DNA of 64,000 nucleotides from Haloarcula pellucida (GCF_014647235.1 NZ_BMOU01000001.1:352262-416261), one strand, 5' to 3'; shown: positions 33,644 through 43,394, counted from the stretch's first letter. Translations and numbers: made by a program. Notes: generated by a model not told the origin, from the sequence alone.

Positions 33644-34186
33644 ATGAACCGACGACGATACCTCGCCGGCATCGGCGGCGGGCTCGCGGCGCTGGTCGGT
33701 GCCACGGCAGTCGCGGACGCGACCAGAGCGGACATCGCCGCGGACGGGGCCCTCCACCGGCCTAGCGGCGCCCCGGTCGAGACGACGAAGACTGTCGACG
33801 CCGACGCAGTCACGTACCTCCCCGACCGTGACGCCGTTCGCGAGGACGGCGGGACCGAACCCTTCGGTGAATGGGTCCGCTGGACGGCGTTCGAACACGC
33901 CGCCGAGAGAGTCGTTCCGACCGTCGAGGACCGACTCGACGAACCTGACGCCGGTCTCGGTCGGGGGATACGCAGCCTCGTGTTCGGACTCGTCGTCACC
34001 GTCGACTACGGTACCACGCGGAATCGTGACGGTGAGGTCGTGAGCGAACCGACCGTTCCACTCGACCGGGTGCTGTCGGTCGCCCCCCGAACGGTGACCG
34101 TGACCGTCGAACTCGACGGCCGGTCGGCGGTTCGTGGGGTCCCGGTCGCCGTCGAGGAGACGGCGACGCAGTATCTGGACGGTTAG
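33644..34186 (+). CDS. Exported protein of unknown function, Tat-like signal
   Basis: 180 aa. MNRRRYLAGIGGGLAALVGATAVADA is a Tat-like signal with RRR and a hydrophobic core; cleavage is possible after Ala. The mature part is acidic with mixed strands and no cysteine. Residues ~110-160 (GLVVTVDYGTTRNRDGEV) look like a beta-sandwich. TATA-like GCTTATT lies ~28 nt before the ATG. Shares an overlapping TTAG stop with the convergent SRPBCC gene. Confidence 0.65.
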   Translation: MNRRRYLAGIGGGLAALVGATAVADATRADIAADGALHRPSGAPVETTKTVDADAVTYLPDRDAVREDGGTEPFGEWVRWTAFEHAAERVVPTVEDRLDEPDAGLGRGIRSLVFGLVVTVDYGTTRNRDGEVVSEPTVPLDRVLSVAPRTVTVTVELDGRSAVRGVPVAVEETATQYLDG

Positions 34187-34668
34187 GCTTCGAGCAACGC
34201 CCGAGTCTCCCGGTGTCGGTACCGGAACATCGGTTCCATCCCGAGAAAGCCCAGCGGCCCCGCGACGCGTCCGAGCGGTCCGCCGGGGAGTTCGTACTCC
34301 ACCCGGTCGTGGACGATGGTCGCGTCGTCGCCGTCGGCCCGGAACCGGTGGGTGTGCTCCCACTCGGGGAACGGTCCCTCGGTCATCACGTCGCGGAACA
34401 TCGCTTCGTCCTCGCCCTCGTCGCGGGCGACGATTTCGGAGACCCAGCGCTGGCGCGGCGCGACGCCGAACGGCTTGACCGAGGAGACGACGACCGACCC
34501 CGGTTCCAGTACCTCGGGGTCTGGTTCCCCGTCCGGCCCGCGCGTCTCCTCGACCCTGAGGTGCATCCAGTCCGGAGTGAGGGCCACGAGGCCGTCGGCC
34601 GTCGAGTGAAACTCCCAGACTTCCGACAGCGGCGCCGACACGCGGACCTCTCGCTCGAAGACGGGCAT
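34183..34668 (-). CDS. SRPBCC-family ligand-binding protein
   Basis: 161 aa. FEREVRVSAPLSEVWEFHST is the first strand and helix of a START/Bet v1 fold; EYELPGGPLGRVAGPLGFLGMEP is the long C-terminal helix lead-in seen in polyketide cyclase-like and SulA-type SRPBCC proteins. It would bind a hydrophobic small molecule. No catalytic residue identifiable. Monocistronic. Confidence 0.82.
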   Translation of the reverse strand: MPVFEREVRVSAPLSEVWEFHSTADGLVALTPDWMHLRVEETRGPDGEPDPEVLEPGSVVVSSVKPFGVAPRQRWVSEIVARDEGEDEAMFRDVMTEGPFPEWEHTHRFRADGDDATIVHDRVEYELPGGPLGRVAGPLGFLGMEPMFRYRHRETRALLEA

Positions 34669-34734
34669 ACCGGGGCTTGGGGCGACACGGGGAAAACTGC
34701 GGCGGTGCCAGACACTGCGTCGAGAGGCGGCCGA

Positions 34735-35991
34735 TCAGGGCCAGATGCCGCCTTCCTCGGCCGCGTCGACGACCCGCTCGATGGCGACGACGTACATCGC
34801 CGTTCGGAAGTTCGGCGCGTCGGTGCGCTCGTAGGTATCGACGAGGTCGCGAAACGCCGTCGTGATGATCCGCTCCAGTTCGTCGTTGACGCGACTCTCG
34901 TCCCAGTAGAACCGCTGGCGGTTCTGGACCCACTCGAAGTACGACACCGTCACGCCGCCAGCGTTGGCGAGGATGTCGGGGAAGACGACCACGTCACGCT
35001 CCGAGAGGACGTCGTCGGCCCGGGGCGTCAGCGGGCCGTTGGCTGCTTCGACGATTATGTCGGCCTGTACGTCGGTGGCGACCGTCTCGTCGATTGCGTT
35101 CTCCAGTGCCGCCGGAATCAGCAGGTCGACGTCCATCGTCAGGAGGGCTTCGTTGCTCAGTTCCTCGGTCGCCCCCTCGAACCCGGCGAGGGACCCGGTT
35201 TCGGTCTTGTGGGCTTTCGCTGCGCGGGCGTCGAACCCGTCGGGATTGTAGACGGCCCCAGAGGAGTCAGAGACGGCGACGACGTTCGCACCCAGATCGT
35301 CGATGAGTTTCGCGGCGACGGACCCGGCGTTGCCGTACCCTTGCACGGCGACGGTGGCGTTTTCGACGTCCTTGCCGAGGTACTCGAACGCCTCGCGGGT
35401 CGTCAGCATCACCGAGCGACCCGTGGCCTCGACCCGGCCAGCGCTCCCGCCGGACTCGGGCGCCTTCCCGGTGATGACGCCGGGTTCGGTCGTGTTCTCT
35501 AACGTCTCGTAGGTGTCCTTTATCCAGTTCATCTCCCGCTGGCCGGTGTTGACGTCGGGCGCGGGGATGTCCTTGTTCTCGCCGATGATGGGCCGGAGTT
35601 CCTTCGCGAACGACCGCGTGATGCGTTCGACTTCGCTGTCGGAGTACTCGCGCGGATCGAACTTGATGCCGCCTTTCCCGCCGCCGTAGGGGATGTTGAC
35701 GGCGGCGCACTTGTACACCATCCACCCGGAGAGGGCTTTCACTTCGTCGCGGGACACCTGCGGGTGATACCGAATCCCGCCTTTGTACGGGCCGCGGTCG
35801 CCGTTGAACTGCGAGCGGAAGGCCCTGAACACCTCGACCGAACCGTCGTCCATCTCGACGGAGAGGCTCGTTTCGAGGACGCGTTCGGGGTGTTTCAGGC
35901 GTTCGAGAACGTCCGTGGAGTACTCGAGGTAGGCGGCGGCGTCGTCGATCTGCTCTTGTAAGCTCTCGAACGGGTTCACCTCGTCAGACAT
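34735..35991 (-). CDS. Glutamate dehydrogenase
   Basis: 418 aa hexameric GDH, catalysing 2-oxoglutarate + NH3 + NAD(P)H to glutamate. Catalytic Lys106 lies in [10 protein letters not shown], with substrate Lys70 ([11 protein letters not shown]) and Lys94 (MVYKCAAV). The NAD(P) fold begins at [15 protein letters not shown]. The ATG at 35989-35991 gives [15 protein letters not shown]; a 71-codon extension upstream crosses the gap. In Haloarcula-type organisms glutamate also feeds the methylaspartate cycle, and the CitE-like lyase gene is next to it. Confidence 0.94.
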   Translation of the reverse strand: MSDEVNPFESLQEQIDDAAAYLEYSTDVLERLKHPERVLETSLSVEMDDGSVEVFRAFRSQFNGDRGPYKGGIRYHPQVSRDEVKALSGWMVYKCAAVNIPYGGGKGGIKFDPREYSDSEVERITRSFAKELRPIIGENKDIPAPDVNTGQREMNWIKDTYETLENTTEPGVITGKAPESGGSAGRVEATGRSVMLTTREAFEYLGKDVENATVAVQGYGNAGSVAAKLIDDLGANVVAVSDSSGAVYNPDGFDARAAKAHKTETGSLAGFEGATEELSNEALLTMDVDLLIPAALENAIDETVATDVQADIIVEAANGPLTPRADDVLSERDVVVFPDILANAGGVTVSYFEWVQNRQRFYWDESRVNDELERIITTAFRDLVDTYERTDAPNFRTAMYVVAIERVVDAAEEGGIWP

Positions 35992-36065
35992 ACGTACTCC
36001 GTCGAAGAGTGGCGACAAAAGGGTGCCGCCGGCCATGGTCGGCGCCCGCCTTCGTGGGAACCAGA

Positions 36066-36902
36066 CTACTGTGACCGGTCGACGCCCGCTCGTTCGAGGA
36101 CGCGCTCGGCCTGTCGAATCTGCGGGGCGTCTATCATCTCGCCGTCGACGACGAAGACGCCCCCGTCGGCTTCGTCGCGGGCGCGTAGAATCCGCTCGGC
36201 CCACGCGACCCTGTCGTCGTCGGGCGTGAACACGTCGTTGACGACCGTCGCCTGCGCGGGATGGATGGCGAGTTTGCCGTCGTACCCCAACTGGAGCGCC
36301 CGGCGGGCGTCCCGACGGAGGCCCGCGTCGTCGGTGAAGTTGGGAAAGTGCGTGTCGATGGGCGTCACGTCGGCCGCCCGTGCCGCGAGGACGACGTGTT
36401 GACGGGCGTGGGAGACTTCGCTACGGTCCTCGCTCCCCGTCGCACCGATGTCCCCGGCGAGGTCCTCGGCCCCGAACACCAGCGCGTCCGTCGCCTCGAC
36501 GGCCGCGATAGCCTCGGCGTGGAGGATCCCCGCCGCGGATTCGACGAGGGCGAGTATCGGGCAGTCGACGTCGGCCTCCTCGAGGAGGTCGGCCAGCAAC
36601 TCGACGTCCTCGGCGTTCCGAGTCTTCGGGAGCATCACGCTGTCCGGTGCTGGCCCGGCGAGGACGACGGCGAGGTCGTCGGCCGCCCCCGAGCCGACGG
36701 GGTTGACCCGGACACAGACCTCACAGTCGGCCGGCAGTACCTCGGCGAGTGCGTCGCGGACGGTCTCGCGGGCGGCGGGTTTGGCGTCGGGGACGACGGC
36801 GTCTTCGAGGTCGAAGACGACCACGTCGGCGTCGCTACGCGGTGCCTTCCGTAGCTTCTCTGGCTCGTCGCCGGGGGAGAACAGGACGCTTCTGCGGGGC
36901 AT
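36066..36902 (-). CDS. HpcH/HpaI/CitE-family CoA-ester lyase
   Basis: 278 aa aldolase-class barrel. [18 protein letters not shown] opens it, VVFDLEDAV holds the metal-binding acidic strand, [11 protein letters not shown] is the substrate-carboxylate arginine loop, and [16 protein letters not shown] and [11 protein letters not shown] provide the metal Glu and Asp. Candidate activities are L-malyl-CoA/beta-methylmalyl-CoA lyase, citramalyl-CoA lyase or malyl-CoA thioesterase. Close to glutamate dehydrogenase and a MaoC gene. Confidence 0.85.
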   Translation of the reverse strand: MPRRSVLFSPGDEPEKLRKAPRSDADVVVFDLEDAVVPDAKPAARETVRDALAEVLPADCEVCVRVNPVGSGAADDLAVVLAGPAPDSVMLPKTRNAEDVELLADLLEEADVDCPILALVESAAGILHAEAIAAVEATDALVFGAEDLAGDIGATGSEDRSEVSHARQHVVLAARAADVTPIDTHFPNFTDDAGLRRDARRALQLGYDGKLAIHPAQATVVNDVFTPDDDRVAWAERILRARDEADGGVFVVDGEMIDAPQIRQAERVLERAGVDRSQ

Positions 36903-36964
36903 ACGCTCTCGTTTGGCGCCCCGGTCCGTAAGTGTCGGCGCTGGTGGTGCCCGGCGCGACACTC

Positions 36965-37387
36965 TCACTTCGGTCGCCGCTCCGACCACCCGGAGATCGT
37001 CCCGGTGTAGGCGGCCTGAAACACCACCAGTACCGCGACCCCGAACACGATTCCGGTTCCAAGCGCCGTGAGGACCGACGCCGGGACGGTGATGGTCCGT
37101 ACAGTCACCCAGACGCCGACGGCGAAGAGGGCGATACCGGCGGCCACGGCGCGGCGCCCGAGTCTGGGCGCTCGCTGGCGAAGTCGCCGTCCGACCGACG
37201 ACTGCGCCACCGGCCCGGCGACGGCGACGGTCACGGCGAAGGCTCCCCCGAGGGCCACCCACGAGACAGCATCGCTCTCGTAGATAGTGAGGGCCGTCGA
37301 CACGGACGCGAGGGCGGTCACGATGACTTGGTCCCACGTCGGCGGAGCCTCGGGGAGCCATCCAGCGACAATCGAGCGGAGGGACAC
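36965..37387 (-). CDS. Four-helix membrane protein of unknown function
   Basis: 140 aa from a GTG at 37385-37387. Four hydrophobic segments (QVIVTALASVSTALTIYES; VALGGAFAVTVAVAGPVAQ; AVAAGIALFAVGVWVTV; TALGTGIVFGVAVLVVFQAA) are separated by short basic loops. No ATG lies before the first segment in this frame without crossing toward the divergent MaoC gene, so GTG is likely. No family recognised. Confidence 0.6.
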   Translation of the reverse strand: MSLRSIVAGWLPEAPPTWDQVIVTALASVSTALTIYESDAVSWVALGGAFAVTVAVAGPVAQSSVGRRLRQRAPRLGRRAVAAGIALFAVGVWVTVRTITVPASVLTALGTGIVFGVAVLVVFQAAYTGTISGWSERRPK

Positions 37388-37474
37388 CTTCGAAAATTCC
37401 GGTCCAGTGACTAAGAAAGTAGGCCATCGTTCACCGCCCCACAGCCTAAGGGACCGGCGGGCGTCGGCCACCAC

Positions 37475-37924
37475 ATGGGCGGCCTGTACTACGAGGAGTT
37501 CACCGAAGGCGAGACCATCGACCACGCGAAGCGACGGACGATAAGCGAGAGCGACAACCAGCGCTTCTGTGACCTGACGATGAACCAGCAACCGCTCCAC
37601 TTAGACGCCGAGTTCGCCGCCGAGACGCAGTTCGGCGAGCGCCTCGTCAACGGCCTCTACACGATGTCGCTGGCCGTGGGCCTGACGATTCCCGACACGA
37701 CGGACGGCACCATCGTCGCGAACCTCTCGTACGACGACGTGGAGCATCCCTCGCCGGTGTTCCACGGCGACACGCTCCGCGCCGAGACGACGGTGACCGA
37801 GAAGCGACTGACCAGCGACGAGGAACGTGGCGTCGTCACCATGCGGGTCGACGTGTACAAGCAGGACGACACGCTGGTGTGTTCCTTCGAGCGAACGGCC
37901 CTCGTCCAGCGCGCCGAGGACTGA
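37475..37924 (+). CDS. MaoC-family hot-dog dehydratase
   Basis: 149 aa. YYEEFTEGETIDHAKRRTIS is the MaoC N-terminus; NQQPLHLDAEFAAETQFGER holds the catalytic Asp/His pair region (N-x3-LH-D) of R-specific enoyl-CoA hydratases and mesaconyl-CoA hydratases. VNGLYTMSLAVGL and DTLRAETTV complete the fold. Hydration of an enoyl-CoA is expected, mesaconyl-CoA being the interesting candidate given the CitE-like gene nearby. Followed 2 bp later by the CPBP gene. Confidence 0.85.
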   Translation: MGGLYYEEFTEGETIDHAKRRTISESDNQRFCDLTMNQQPLHLDAEFAAETQFGERLVNGLYTMSLAVGLTIPDTTDGTIVANLSYDDVEHPSPVFHGDTLRAETTVTEKRLTSDEERGVVTMRVDVYKQDDTLVCSFERTALVQRAED

Positions 37925-37926
37925 CG

Positions 37927-38772
37927 ATGACCGTGCCCGACCGCCGGCGACTCGCCACGTTCGGCCTCACGCTCGCAGGTCTGGCGGCGGCCCTCGTCGC
38001 CGTCTCGCTGAGCACCGGCGTCCGGATGGTCGCGTTGGCACCGGCGTACATGTTCACGCCGATGGTCGCCGGCCTCGTCGCCACGCTCACGTCGGGCCTC
38101 GCGCCGGGGGCCGTCGGACTGCGCGTCGGTCGCCGCCGGTGGCTAGCCGTCGCGGCGCTGCTGGCGCTGCCCCTCGTCGGACTGACGCTGGCGCTCTCGG
38201 TAGCCGTCCCGGGCATCGCCTTCGATCCGAGCGCCGACGCGCTTCCCGGTATCGCACTCCCGGGCGGCGTCGCGGGCGTCCTCGTTACCTTCGGTCTCGT
38301 CCTCGCGCTGGGCACCACCGTCAACGCCGTGTTCGCCTTCGGCGAGGAGTTCGGCTGGCGGGGCTATCTCCTGTGGGAACTCGCGCCGCTGGGGTTCTGG
38401 AAGGCGTCGGGCGTCATCGGCGCGCTCTGGGGGCTCTGGCACGCCCCTATCATCCTCGACGGGTACAACTTCCCCTCGTTTCCGGTCCTCGGCGTCGGCA
38501 TGATGGTCGTGGCCTGCGTGGCGTTCTCGCCGCTGTACACCTACGTCGTTCTCCGTGCCGAATCCGTGCTGGCCGCGGCGCTGTTCCACGGCGTGTTCAA
38601 CGGCTCCGCCGGACTCGTGGTCGTCTACGCCGTCACAGAACGACCCGTGTTGAACGAACTCGTCGCCAGTCCGGTCGGCCTCGCGGGTGCGCTGGCGTTC
38701 GGGTTGGCGACGGCGGTGGTCGGGGTCCGCGGGACGCCCGACTTGACTCGGGGAGCTCTCGGGAGCGAGTGA
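37927..38772 (+). CDS. CPBP-family intramembrane metalloprotease
   Basis: 281 aa, eight or so transmembrane helices. Motif 1 FAFGEEFGWRGYLLW gives Glu140-Glu141 and Arg145, motif 2 GLWHAP gives His172, and motif 3 LFHGVFN gives His221 and Asn225: the full CAAX-protease/Rce1 catalytic set. Family roles range from prenyl-protein processing to bacteriocin immunity. The ATG at 37927 is 2 bp after the MaoC stop, so it is in that operon without an obvious functional link. Confidence 0.9.
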   Translation: MTVPDRRRLATFGLTLAGLAAALVAVSLSTGVRMVALAPAYMFTPMVAGLVATLTSGLAPGAVGLRVGRRRWLAVAALLALPLVGLTLALSVAVPGIAFDPSADALPGIALPGGVAGVLVTFGLVLALGTTVNAVFAFGEEFGWRGYLLWELAPLGFWKASGVIGALWGLWHAPIILDGYNFPSFPVLGVGMMVVACVAFSPLYTYVVLRAESVLAAALFHGVFNGSAGLVVVYAVTERPVLNELVASPVGLAGALAFGLATAVVGVRGTPDLTRGALGSE

Positions 38773-38815
38773 GTCGGTCCGAGCGGTTTTCTCTCCGGCG
38801 CTCCTCGAATCGAGT

Positions 38816-39226
38816 ATGGCCGCCGCACGCGCTTCCGCACTCGTAGAGAGGCTGGATCCGGACGCCGTCGCCCGCGTCGGTCTCGGCGCGATGTTGGTAC
38901 TCGCTGGCGTCCACAAACTCCTCGCGCCGGACGTATGGGCGGCGTACGTGGTGGACTGGCTGGCTCCGTTGCTCCTCGTCACTCCGGTTCAGTTCATGCT
39001 GCTCAACGGCGTCCTCGAAATCGGGTTCGGCGCGGTGTTGGTCGCCGACCGCTACACGTCGGCCGCGGCGGCGGTGGCGGCCGTCTCGCTGGCCGCGACG
39101 GCCGCGTACCTCGCCGTCGTCGGCGTCACGGAGGGCGGCCTGTTCGTCGACGTGATGATACGCGACGTGGGCCTGACGGCGCTCGCGTCGGCGGTGCTGG
39201 TGCGGTCACTGGCACCGTCTTCGTGA
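38816..39226 (+). CDS. DoxX-like membrane protein
   Basis: 136 aa, four transmembrane segments. RVGLGAMLVLAGVHKLLAPD resembles the DoxX first helix (G-x-HK-L), followed by QFMLLNGVLEIGFGAVLVAD and two more. Shorter than the DoxX-family protein at 27012-27536 and lacking its long loop. An uncharacterised quinone-related or osmotic role is possible. Same strand as the CPBP gene, 43 bp after it. Confidence 0.68.
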   Translation: MAAARASALVERLDPDAVARVGLGAMLVLAGVHKLLAPDVWAAYVVDWLAPLLLVTPVQFMLLNGVLEIGFGAVLVADRYTSAAAAVAAVSLAATAAYLAVVGVTEGGLFVDVMIRDVGLTALASAVLVRSLAPSS

Positions 39227-39253
39227 GGCGGCGATACGAGTGCCGACGGGAGG

Positions 39254-39260
39254 TATATAT
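39254..39260 (+). promoter_or_regulatory. TATA box of the Mop gene
   Basis: TATATAT is centred 26 nt upstream of the ATG at 39283. This places transcription start at that ATG (leaderless) and argues against the in-frame ATG at 39259, which lies inside the box. Confidence 0.6.
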
Positions 39261-39282
39261 GGTAGAACAGCCAACAAGACAC

Positions 39283-39492
39283 ATGACACTCAGTGCCAGA
39301 AACTCCCTCCGAGGAACCGTGACGGCCGTCGAGATGGACGGCGTGATGGCCGAAGTCGTGGTCGAACTCGACGACGGCCAGACGGTGACGTCGACGATCA
39401 CTCGCGACTCCGCGGAGCGACTCAATCTCGTTCCGGGCGACGAGATCAGCGCCGTCGTGAAGGCCAGTGACGTGATGATCGACGCCGAGTGA
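39283..39492 (+). CDS. Molbindin-like TOBE-domain (Mop) protein
   Basis: 69 aa, a single Mop/TOBE unit: SARNSLRGTVTAVEMDGVMA begins it and NLVPGDEISAVVKASDVMI ends it, as in molbindins that bind molybdate or tungstate oxyanions as hexamers. The ATG at 39283 is fixed by the TATA box just upstream. It has no ABC transporter or cofactor gene beside it, so a storage or sensing role is inferred. Confidence 0.88.
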   Translation: MTLSARNSLRGTVTAVEMDGVMAEVVVELDDGQTVTSTITRDSAERLNLVPGDEISAVVKASDVMIDAE

Positions 39493-39496
39493 GGCA

Positions 39497-41269
39497 TCAG
39501 AGGACGGTTCCGTGTTTCTTCTCGGGGCGGTCTTTTTCGACGGTTTCGTACATCTCGAAACGAGCGGCCAGCTCCGCCCGTAGGTCGCTTGGCGGAACGA
39601 TTTCGTCGATGACGACTTCGCTCGCCATCCGGTGGGCGTCGATGTCCTCGCGGTACTCTTCGCGGAGTTCCCGTTCGCGTTCGGCTCGTTTCTCCGGGTC
39701 GTCGATGGCGTCGAGTTTGTTCGCGTAGACGGCGTTGATAGCCGCTTCGGGACCCATAATCGCGATTTCACCGCTCGGGAGCGCGAGCGTCGCCTCCGGG
39801 TCGTAGGCCGGCCCGGACATGGCGTAGATGCCCGCGCCGTAGGCCTTTCGGACGACGACACACTGCTTCGGGACGGTGGCCGAAGACGTTGCGTAGATCA
39901 TCTTCTTGCCGGCCTCCAGAATCCCCTCTTTCTCGACGCCCGACCCGGCCATGAACCCCGGCGTATCGCAGAGATAGAGGAGCGGGACGTTGTAGGCGTC
40001 ACACTTCCAGACGAACTCGGCGGCTTTGCGGGCCGAGTCCGGGAAGATAGCGCCCGCACGCTGGGCCGGTTGGTTGGCGACGATACCGACCGAGCGGCCG
40101 TCGATGCGGGCGAACCCGGTCAGAACCTCCCTGCCGTACTCGGGCTGGAGTTCGAAGAAGGAGTCCCCGTCGACCACTCGCTCGATGACCCGATGCATGT
40201 CGTACCCCTTGTTTGGCTCCGTCGGGACGACGCCGTCCAGTCCCCCGGGGGACTTCGCCGGCGCGACGGTCTCCGCACTCGGCGGTTTCTGCTCGGCGTT
40301 GTCCGGCAGATAGGTGACGAGGTCCGCGACCAGTTCGCGGGCGTGTTCCTCGTCGTCGGCCACGAGGTCGGCGCTGCCAGAGTGTCGGGCGTGGACGTCG
40401 GGGCCCCCCAGCGTTTCGAGGTCGATGTCCTCGCCGGTGACCATCTCGACCATCCGCGGGGAAGCGATAGCCAGTGCGCTCATCCCGCGGACCATCACGG
40501 TGAAATCCGAGAACACCGGGGTGTAGGCCGCACCGGCGATACAGGGGCCGTACAGCACGCATATCTGCGGGACGGCGCCGGAGAGGATGGAGTGGTTGTA
40601 GTAGAACTTCCCGATGCCCTCGCGGTTGGCGAAAAAGCCCCGTTGCTGGTCGATGCGACCGCCCGAGGAGTCGACGAGGTAGAGCGCGGGCCGCCCGGTC
40701 TTGAGGGCGCGTTGCTGGAGGCGGAGGAACTTCTCGACGCCGCGCTCGGCCACCGAGCCCGCTTTGACAGTGAAGTCGTTGGCGGCGACGTGGACCCTGC
40801 GGCCGTCCAGCGTCGCCGCGCCGGTGAGCATCCCGTCGGCGGGGAGGCGAGTACCGTCGTCGTACTCCTCGACTTCTGGGCTGTCGGCGTGCCACGCGTC
40901 GAAGTTGGCGAACCGGCCGTCTTCGAAGTCCAGTCCGTCCTCGCCGAACCAGAGTTCGAGTCGGTCGCGGACGAACAGTTTGCCCTGTTCGGCGAGGCGC
41001 TCGCGGTACTTCTCCGGGCCGCCGCGCTCGATATCCGCTATCTCCTCGCGGAGTCGCTCCTCGCGCTCGGTGGGGCTGGCCTCGTCGGCGTCGCCGCTGT
41101 CGTCGGTCCCCGCGTCGTCCGTGTCGGCTTCGGCGACCGATTCGACGAACGTGGGGTCGTCGCTGTCGCCGACGTACACTTCGACTCGCTCCCCGACGTG
41201 TTCGGCGACGGCGGCGGCGATGGCCGACGCCTCGTCGCGGCTCGCGTCTGCGGCGATACGAACCTTCAT
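39497..41269 (-). CDS. Acyl-CoA carboxylase carboxyltransferase subunit with N-terminal extension
   Basis: 590 aa. Transfers carboxyl from biotin to an acyl-CoA (propionyl-CoA most likely). From ~residue 70 it is a PccB/AccD-type protein: SSGGRIDQQRGFFANREGIG, PQICVLYGPCIAGAAYTP, PNKGYDMHRVIERVVDGDSF, GFMAGSGVEKEGILEAGKK and PSGEIAIMGPEAAINAVY. Residues 1-45 (MKVRIAADASRDEASAIAAA) form an extra module like the small epsilon subunit of acyl-CoA carboxylases, joined by an acidic linker. No biotin carboxylase or carrier gene is in the window. The ATG at 41267-41269 is chosen. Confidence 0.88.
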   Translation of the reverse strand: MKVRIAADASRDEASAIAAAVAEHVGERVEVYVGDSDDPTFVESVAEADTDDAGTDDSGDADEASPTEREERLREEIADIERGGPEKYRERLAEQGKLFVRDRLELWFGEDGLDFEDGRFANFDAWHADSPEVEEYDDGTRLPADGMLTGAATLDGRRVHVAANDFTVKAGSVAERGVEKFLRLQQRALKTGRPALYLVDSSGGRIDQQRGFFANREGIGKFYYNHSILSGAVPQICVLYGPCIAGAAYTPVFSDFTVMVRGMSALAIASPRMVEMVTGEDIDLETLGGPDVHARHSGSADLVADDEEHARELVADLVTYLPDNAEQKPPSAETVAPAKSPGGLDGVVPTEPNKGYDMHRVIERVVDGDSFFELQPEYGREVLTGFARIDGRSVGIVANQPAQRAGAIFPDSARKAAEFVWKCDAYNVPLLYLCDTPGFMAGSGVEKEGILEAGKKMIYATSSATVPKQCVVVRKAYGAGIYAMSGPAYDPEATLALPSGEIAIMGPEAAINAVYANKLDAIDDPEKRAERERELREEYREDIDAHRMASEVVIDEIVPPSDLRAELAARFEMYETVEKDRPEKKHGTVL

Positions 41270-41381
41270 ACCGTGTCCCACGGCCCCAGGGGTCACAGTC
41301 CTTGCCCCGCTCGCGGCTCGATTATCATCGCTCGTAATGTCGCCGGTCGATTGATAACCGGTCGTAGGCAACTGGCTGGCA

Positions 41382-43394
41382 ATGAGCGTCGCCAGCGTCG
41401 GGGTGAAGCGAGGCCGTCGTGCTGCCGGGTGGATTCGTCGCGGTCTCCTCGCGGCGATACTCCTCGGCGCCCTCACCGTCGTCGCAAGTGGGGCCGTCGC
41501 GGCCGCCGACACCACGCCGCCGGAGTGGGGGAACGCGACGAAGGGGAACGCGACGACGATCCACGTGACCGTCTACGACAACGGCACGCTGGACCCCGAG
41601 AGCATTCAGGCCGAAGACTTCGCCCTGACTGCCGGGTCCGTCGCGAACGTCTCCGTCACGTCACTCGACGTCGACGGGAAGAACCGCACCGGAGCCCGCG
41701 TGTCCCTGTTTCTCGACGACCGAGTCGACACCAACAACGTCTCTATCGGCATCCGGAGCGGCGCCGCTATCAAGGACAGTGCGCGTAACGAACTCGACGA
41801 AGGGACTGTCACCGTCTCGGGGATGGACTCCACGACGCCGCGGTATCGTTCGTTCGAGTTGCAGCGCGTGAACGAATCGACCGTCGAGATCCGGGCGGAG
41901 ACGAACGAACGACTCTCCGCCCTCCGCGTCAGCATCGGCGGACCGACGACGGACGAACTGAACCGTTCGAACTTCACCGAATCCGTCGGCGACACGGCGG
42001 TGTACACGGCTCGCTATACGTTCCCGGAGGAGGGGCAGTACGCGGTCCTCTGGATGTCGGCCACCGACCGCTACAACAACAGCGTCAGGTTCAGCCGGTT
42101 GAAGAAGTTCCGCTACGACGGGTCCGCACCGAACGTCACGCTCGAAGGCCCCGAGAACGCCACCGTCGGCGACCCGGTGAACTTCTCTGCGGCCAACGCC
42201 ACGGACGACCAGCGAATCGAGCGCTACCGCTGGCGCGTCGACGGCGGCACCATCATCCCGGGCGAGTCGATTCGCGTCGCGTTCGCGACGCCGGGCACCC
42301 ACGAGATAGCCGTCGAAGTGACGGACCCGTTCGGCAACACTGCCGTCGCCACGAAGACAGTGACCGTCGCCACGGCCAACGGCAGTTCCGGCACTGTCAA
42401 TCTCACACGGATCAACGCGACCCACGCGACGGCGACGGTCGACGGGACGGGGTTCGCACAGACGCTCGGGCCGTCCGACGACAGACCGCTCGTGTCCGGC
42501 GCCAACGCCTCGTTGCTGCGAGTGACGGCCTCGTTGCCCGACAACGGGACCGTTCCGGTCGCACTCGCGGCGCGAAATCGGACGCCGCCCTCGCTCGCGA
42601 CGGCGACGGGCGACGCTGGACTCGCGGTGTTCGAGATAGACCACGGCGGCGTGCCGGCCGAGGGCGTGACGCTCCGGTTCGCCGTCGACCGGGCGGCGCT
42701 GGATCGTTCCGGCGTCGCCCCCGAGGCGGTCACGCTGTACCGTGACGACGGTGGCTGGGCGGCGCTGGAAACGACCGTCGTCGAGCGCGGCGAGTCGCGC
42801 GTCGTCTACCGGGCGACGGCACCGGGGCTCTCGCGGTTCGCTGTGGGTCTCGACAGATCACGGACCGCCGCCGTGACGGCCGAGACGCCGACCGAGCGGG
42901 AAACCGCGACGCCGACCGAACAGGTCACCACGACGCCGACCGAGCGGACGGACCGAGCGGGGACACCGAACATCCGGGTCACGAACGCCACCGCCGACGC
43001 CGCCGACCTCTCGGTCGGTGACCGGGTCGTCGTCACGGTGAATCTCACGAATCGCGGGACCGCGACAGGCGATTACCTCGTCACCCTCTTTCTGAACGAT
43101 TCGACGCTCGCCACCCGCGAAGTGACGGTGCCGGCGGGCGAGGTGCGCACGACGGAGTTCGCCAGAGAACTGCCCGAGGGCGGTCCACTCGAAGTCGGAA
43201 GCCGGCGAGTCGCCACCGTCAGTAGCGGTGGTGGCGGGATCGCACTGCCGGGCGTCCCGACGCTCCCGTCCGTGCCGAACCCGCTGGCGCTGTGGCCCAG
43301 CGGTATCGTCGGGACGATACTGAGCGCCCTCGTGGGACTGGTCGTCGTGGTCTACGGTATTCTAAAAGCGCTGGCGATATACCTCGGTTACTGA
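41382..43394 (+). CDS. Secreted surface glycoprotein with PGF-pre-PGF-like and CARDB-type domains
   Basis: 670 aa. A Sec signal peptide (RRGLLAAILLGALTVVASGA, ~19-38) and a C-terminal transmembrane helix (GTILSALVGLVVVVYGILKA) bracket an extracellular part with many N-x-S/T sequons. It holds a PKD/Ig-like repeat at ~250-325 (YRWRVDGGTI ... GTHEIAVEVTDPFGN), a PGF-pre-PGF-like domain (VTLYRDDGGWAALETTVV ... YRATAPGLSRFAVGL), a Thr/Pro/Glu stalk (TPTERETATPTEQ) and a CARDB-like repeat (VTVNLTNRGTATGDYLVTLF). Probably an S-layer-associated adhesin or receptor. Its stop overlaps fbp by 7 nt. Confidence 0.85.
   Translation: MSVASVGVKRGRRAAGWIRRGLLAAILLGALTVVASGAVAAADTTPPEWGNATKGNATTIHVTVYDNGTLDPESIQAEDFALTAGSVANVSVTSLDVDGKNRTGARVSLFLDDRVDTNNVSIGIRSGAAIKDSARNELDEGTVTVSGMDSTTPRYRSFELQRVNESTVEIRAETNERLSALRVSIGGPTTDELNRSNFTESVGDTAVYTARYTFPEEGQYAVLWMSATDRYNNSVRFSRLKKFRYDGSAPNVTLEGPENATVGDPVNFSAANATDDQRIERYRWRVDGGTIIPGESIRVAFATPGTHEIAVEVTDPFGNTAVATKTVTVATANGSSGTVNLTRINATHATATVDGTGFAQTLGPSDDRPLVSGANASLLRVTASLPDNGTVPVALAARNRTPPSLATATGDAGLAVFEIDHGGVPAEGVTLRFAVDRAALDRSGVAPEAVTLYRDDGGWAALETTVVERGESRVVYRATAPGLSRFAVGLDRSRTAAVTAETPTERETATPTEQVTTTPTERTDRAGTPNIRVTNATADAADLSVGDRVVVTVNLTNRGTATGDYLVTLFLNDSTLATREVTVPAGEVRTTEFARELPEGGPLEVGSRRVATVSSGGGGIALPGVPTLPSVPNPLALWPSGIVGTILSALVGLVVVVYGILKALAIYLGY

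Noticed and set aside
39632-41788. 718-codon plus-strand frame opposite the carboxylase gene
   Set aside because: The carboxyltransferase motifs lie on the minus strand; the plus frame is a shadow that also runs into the surface glycoprotein gene.
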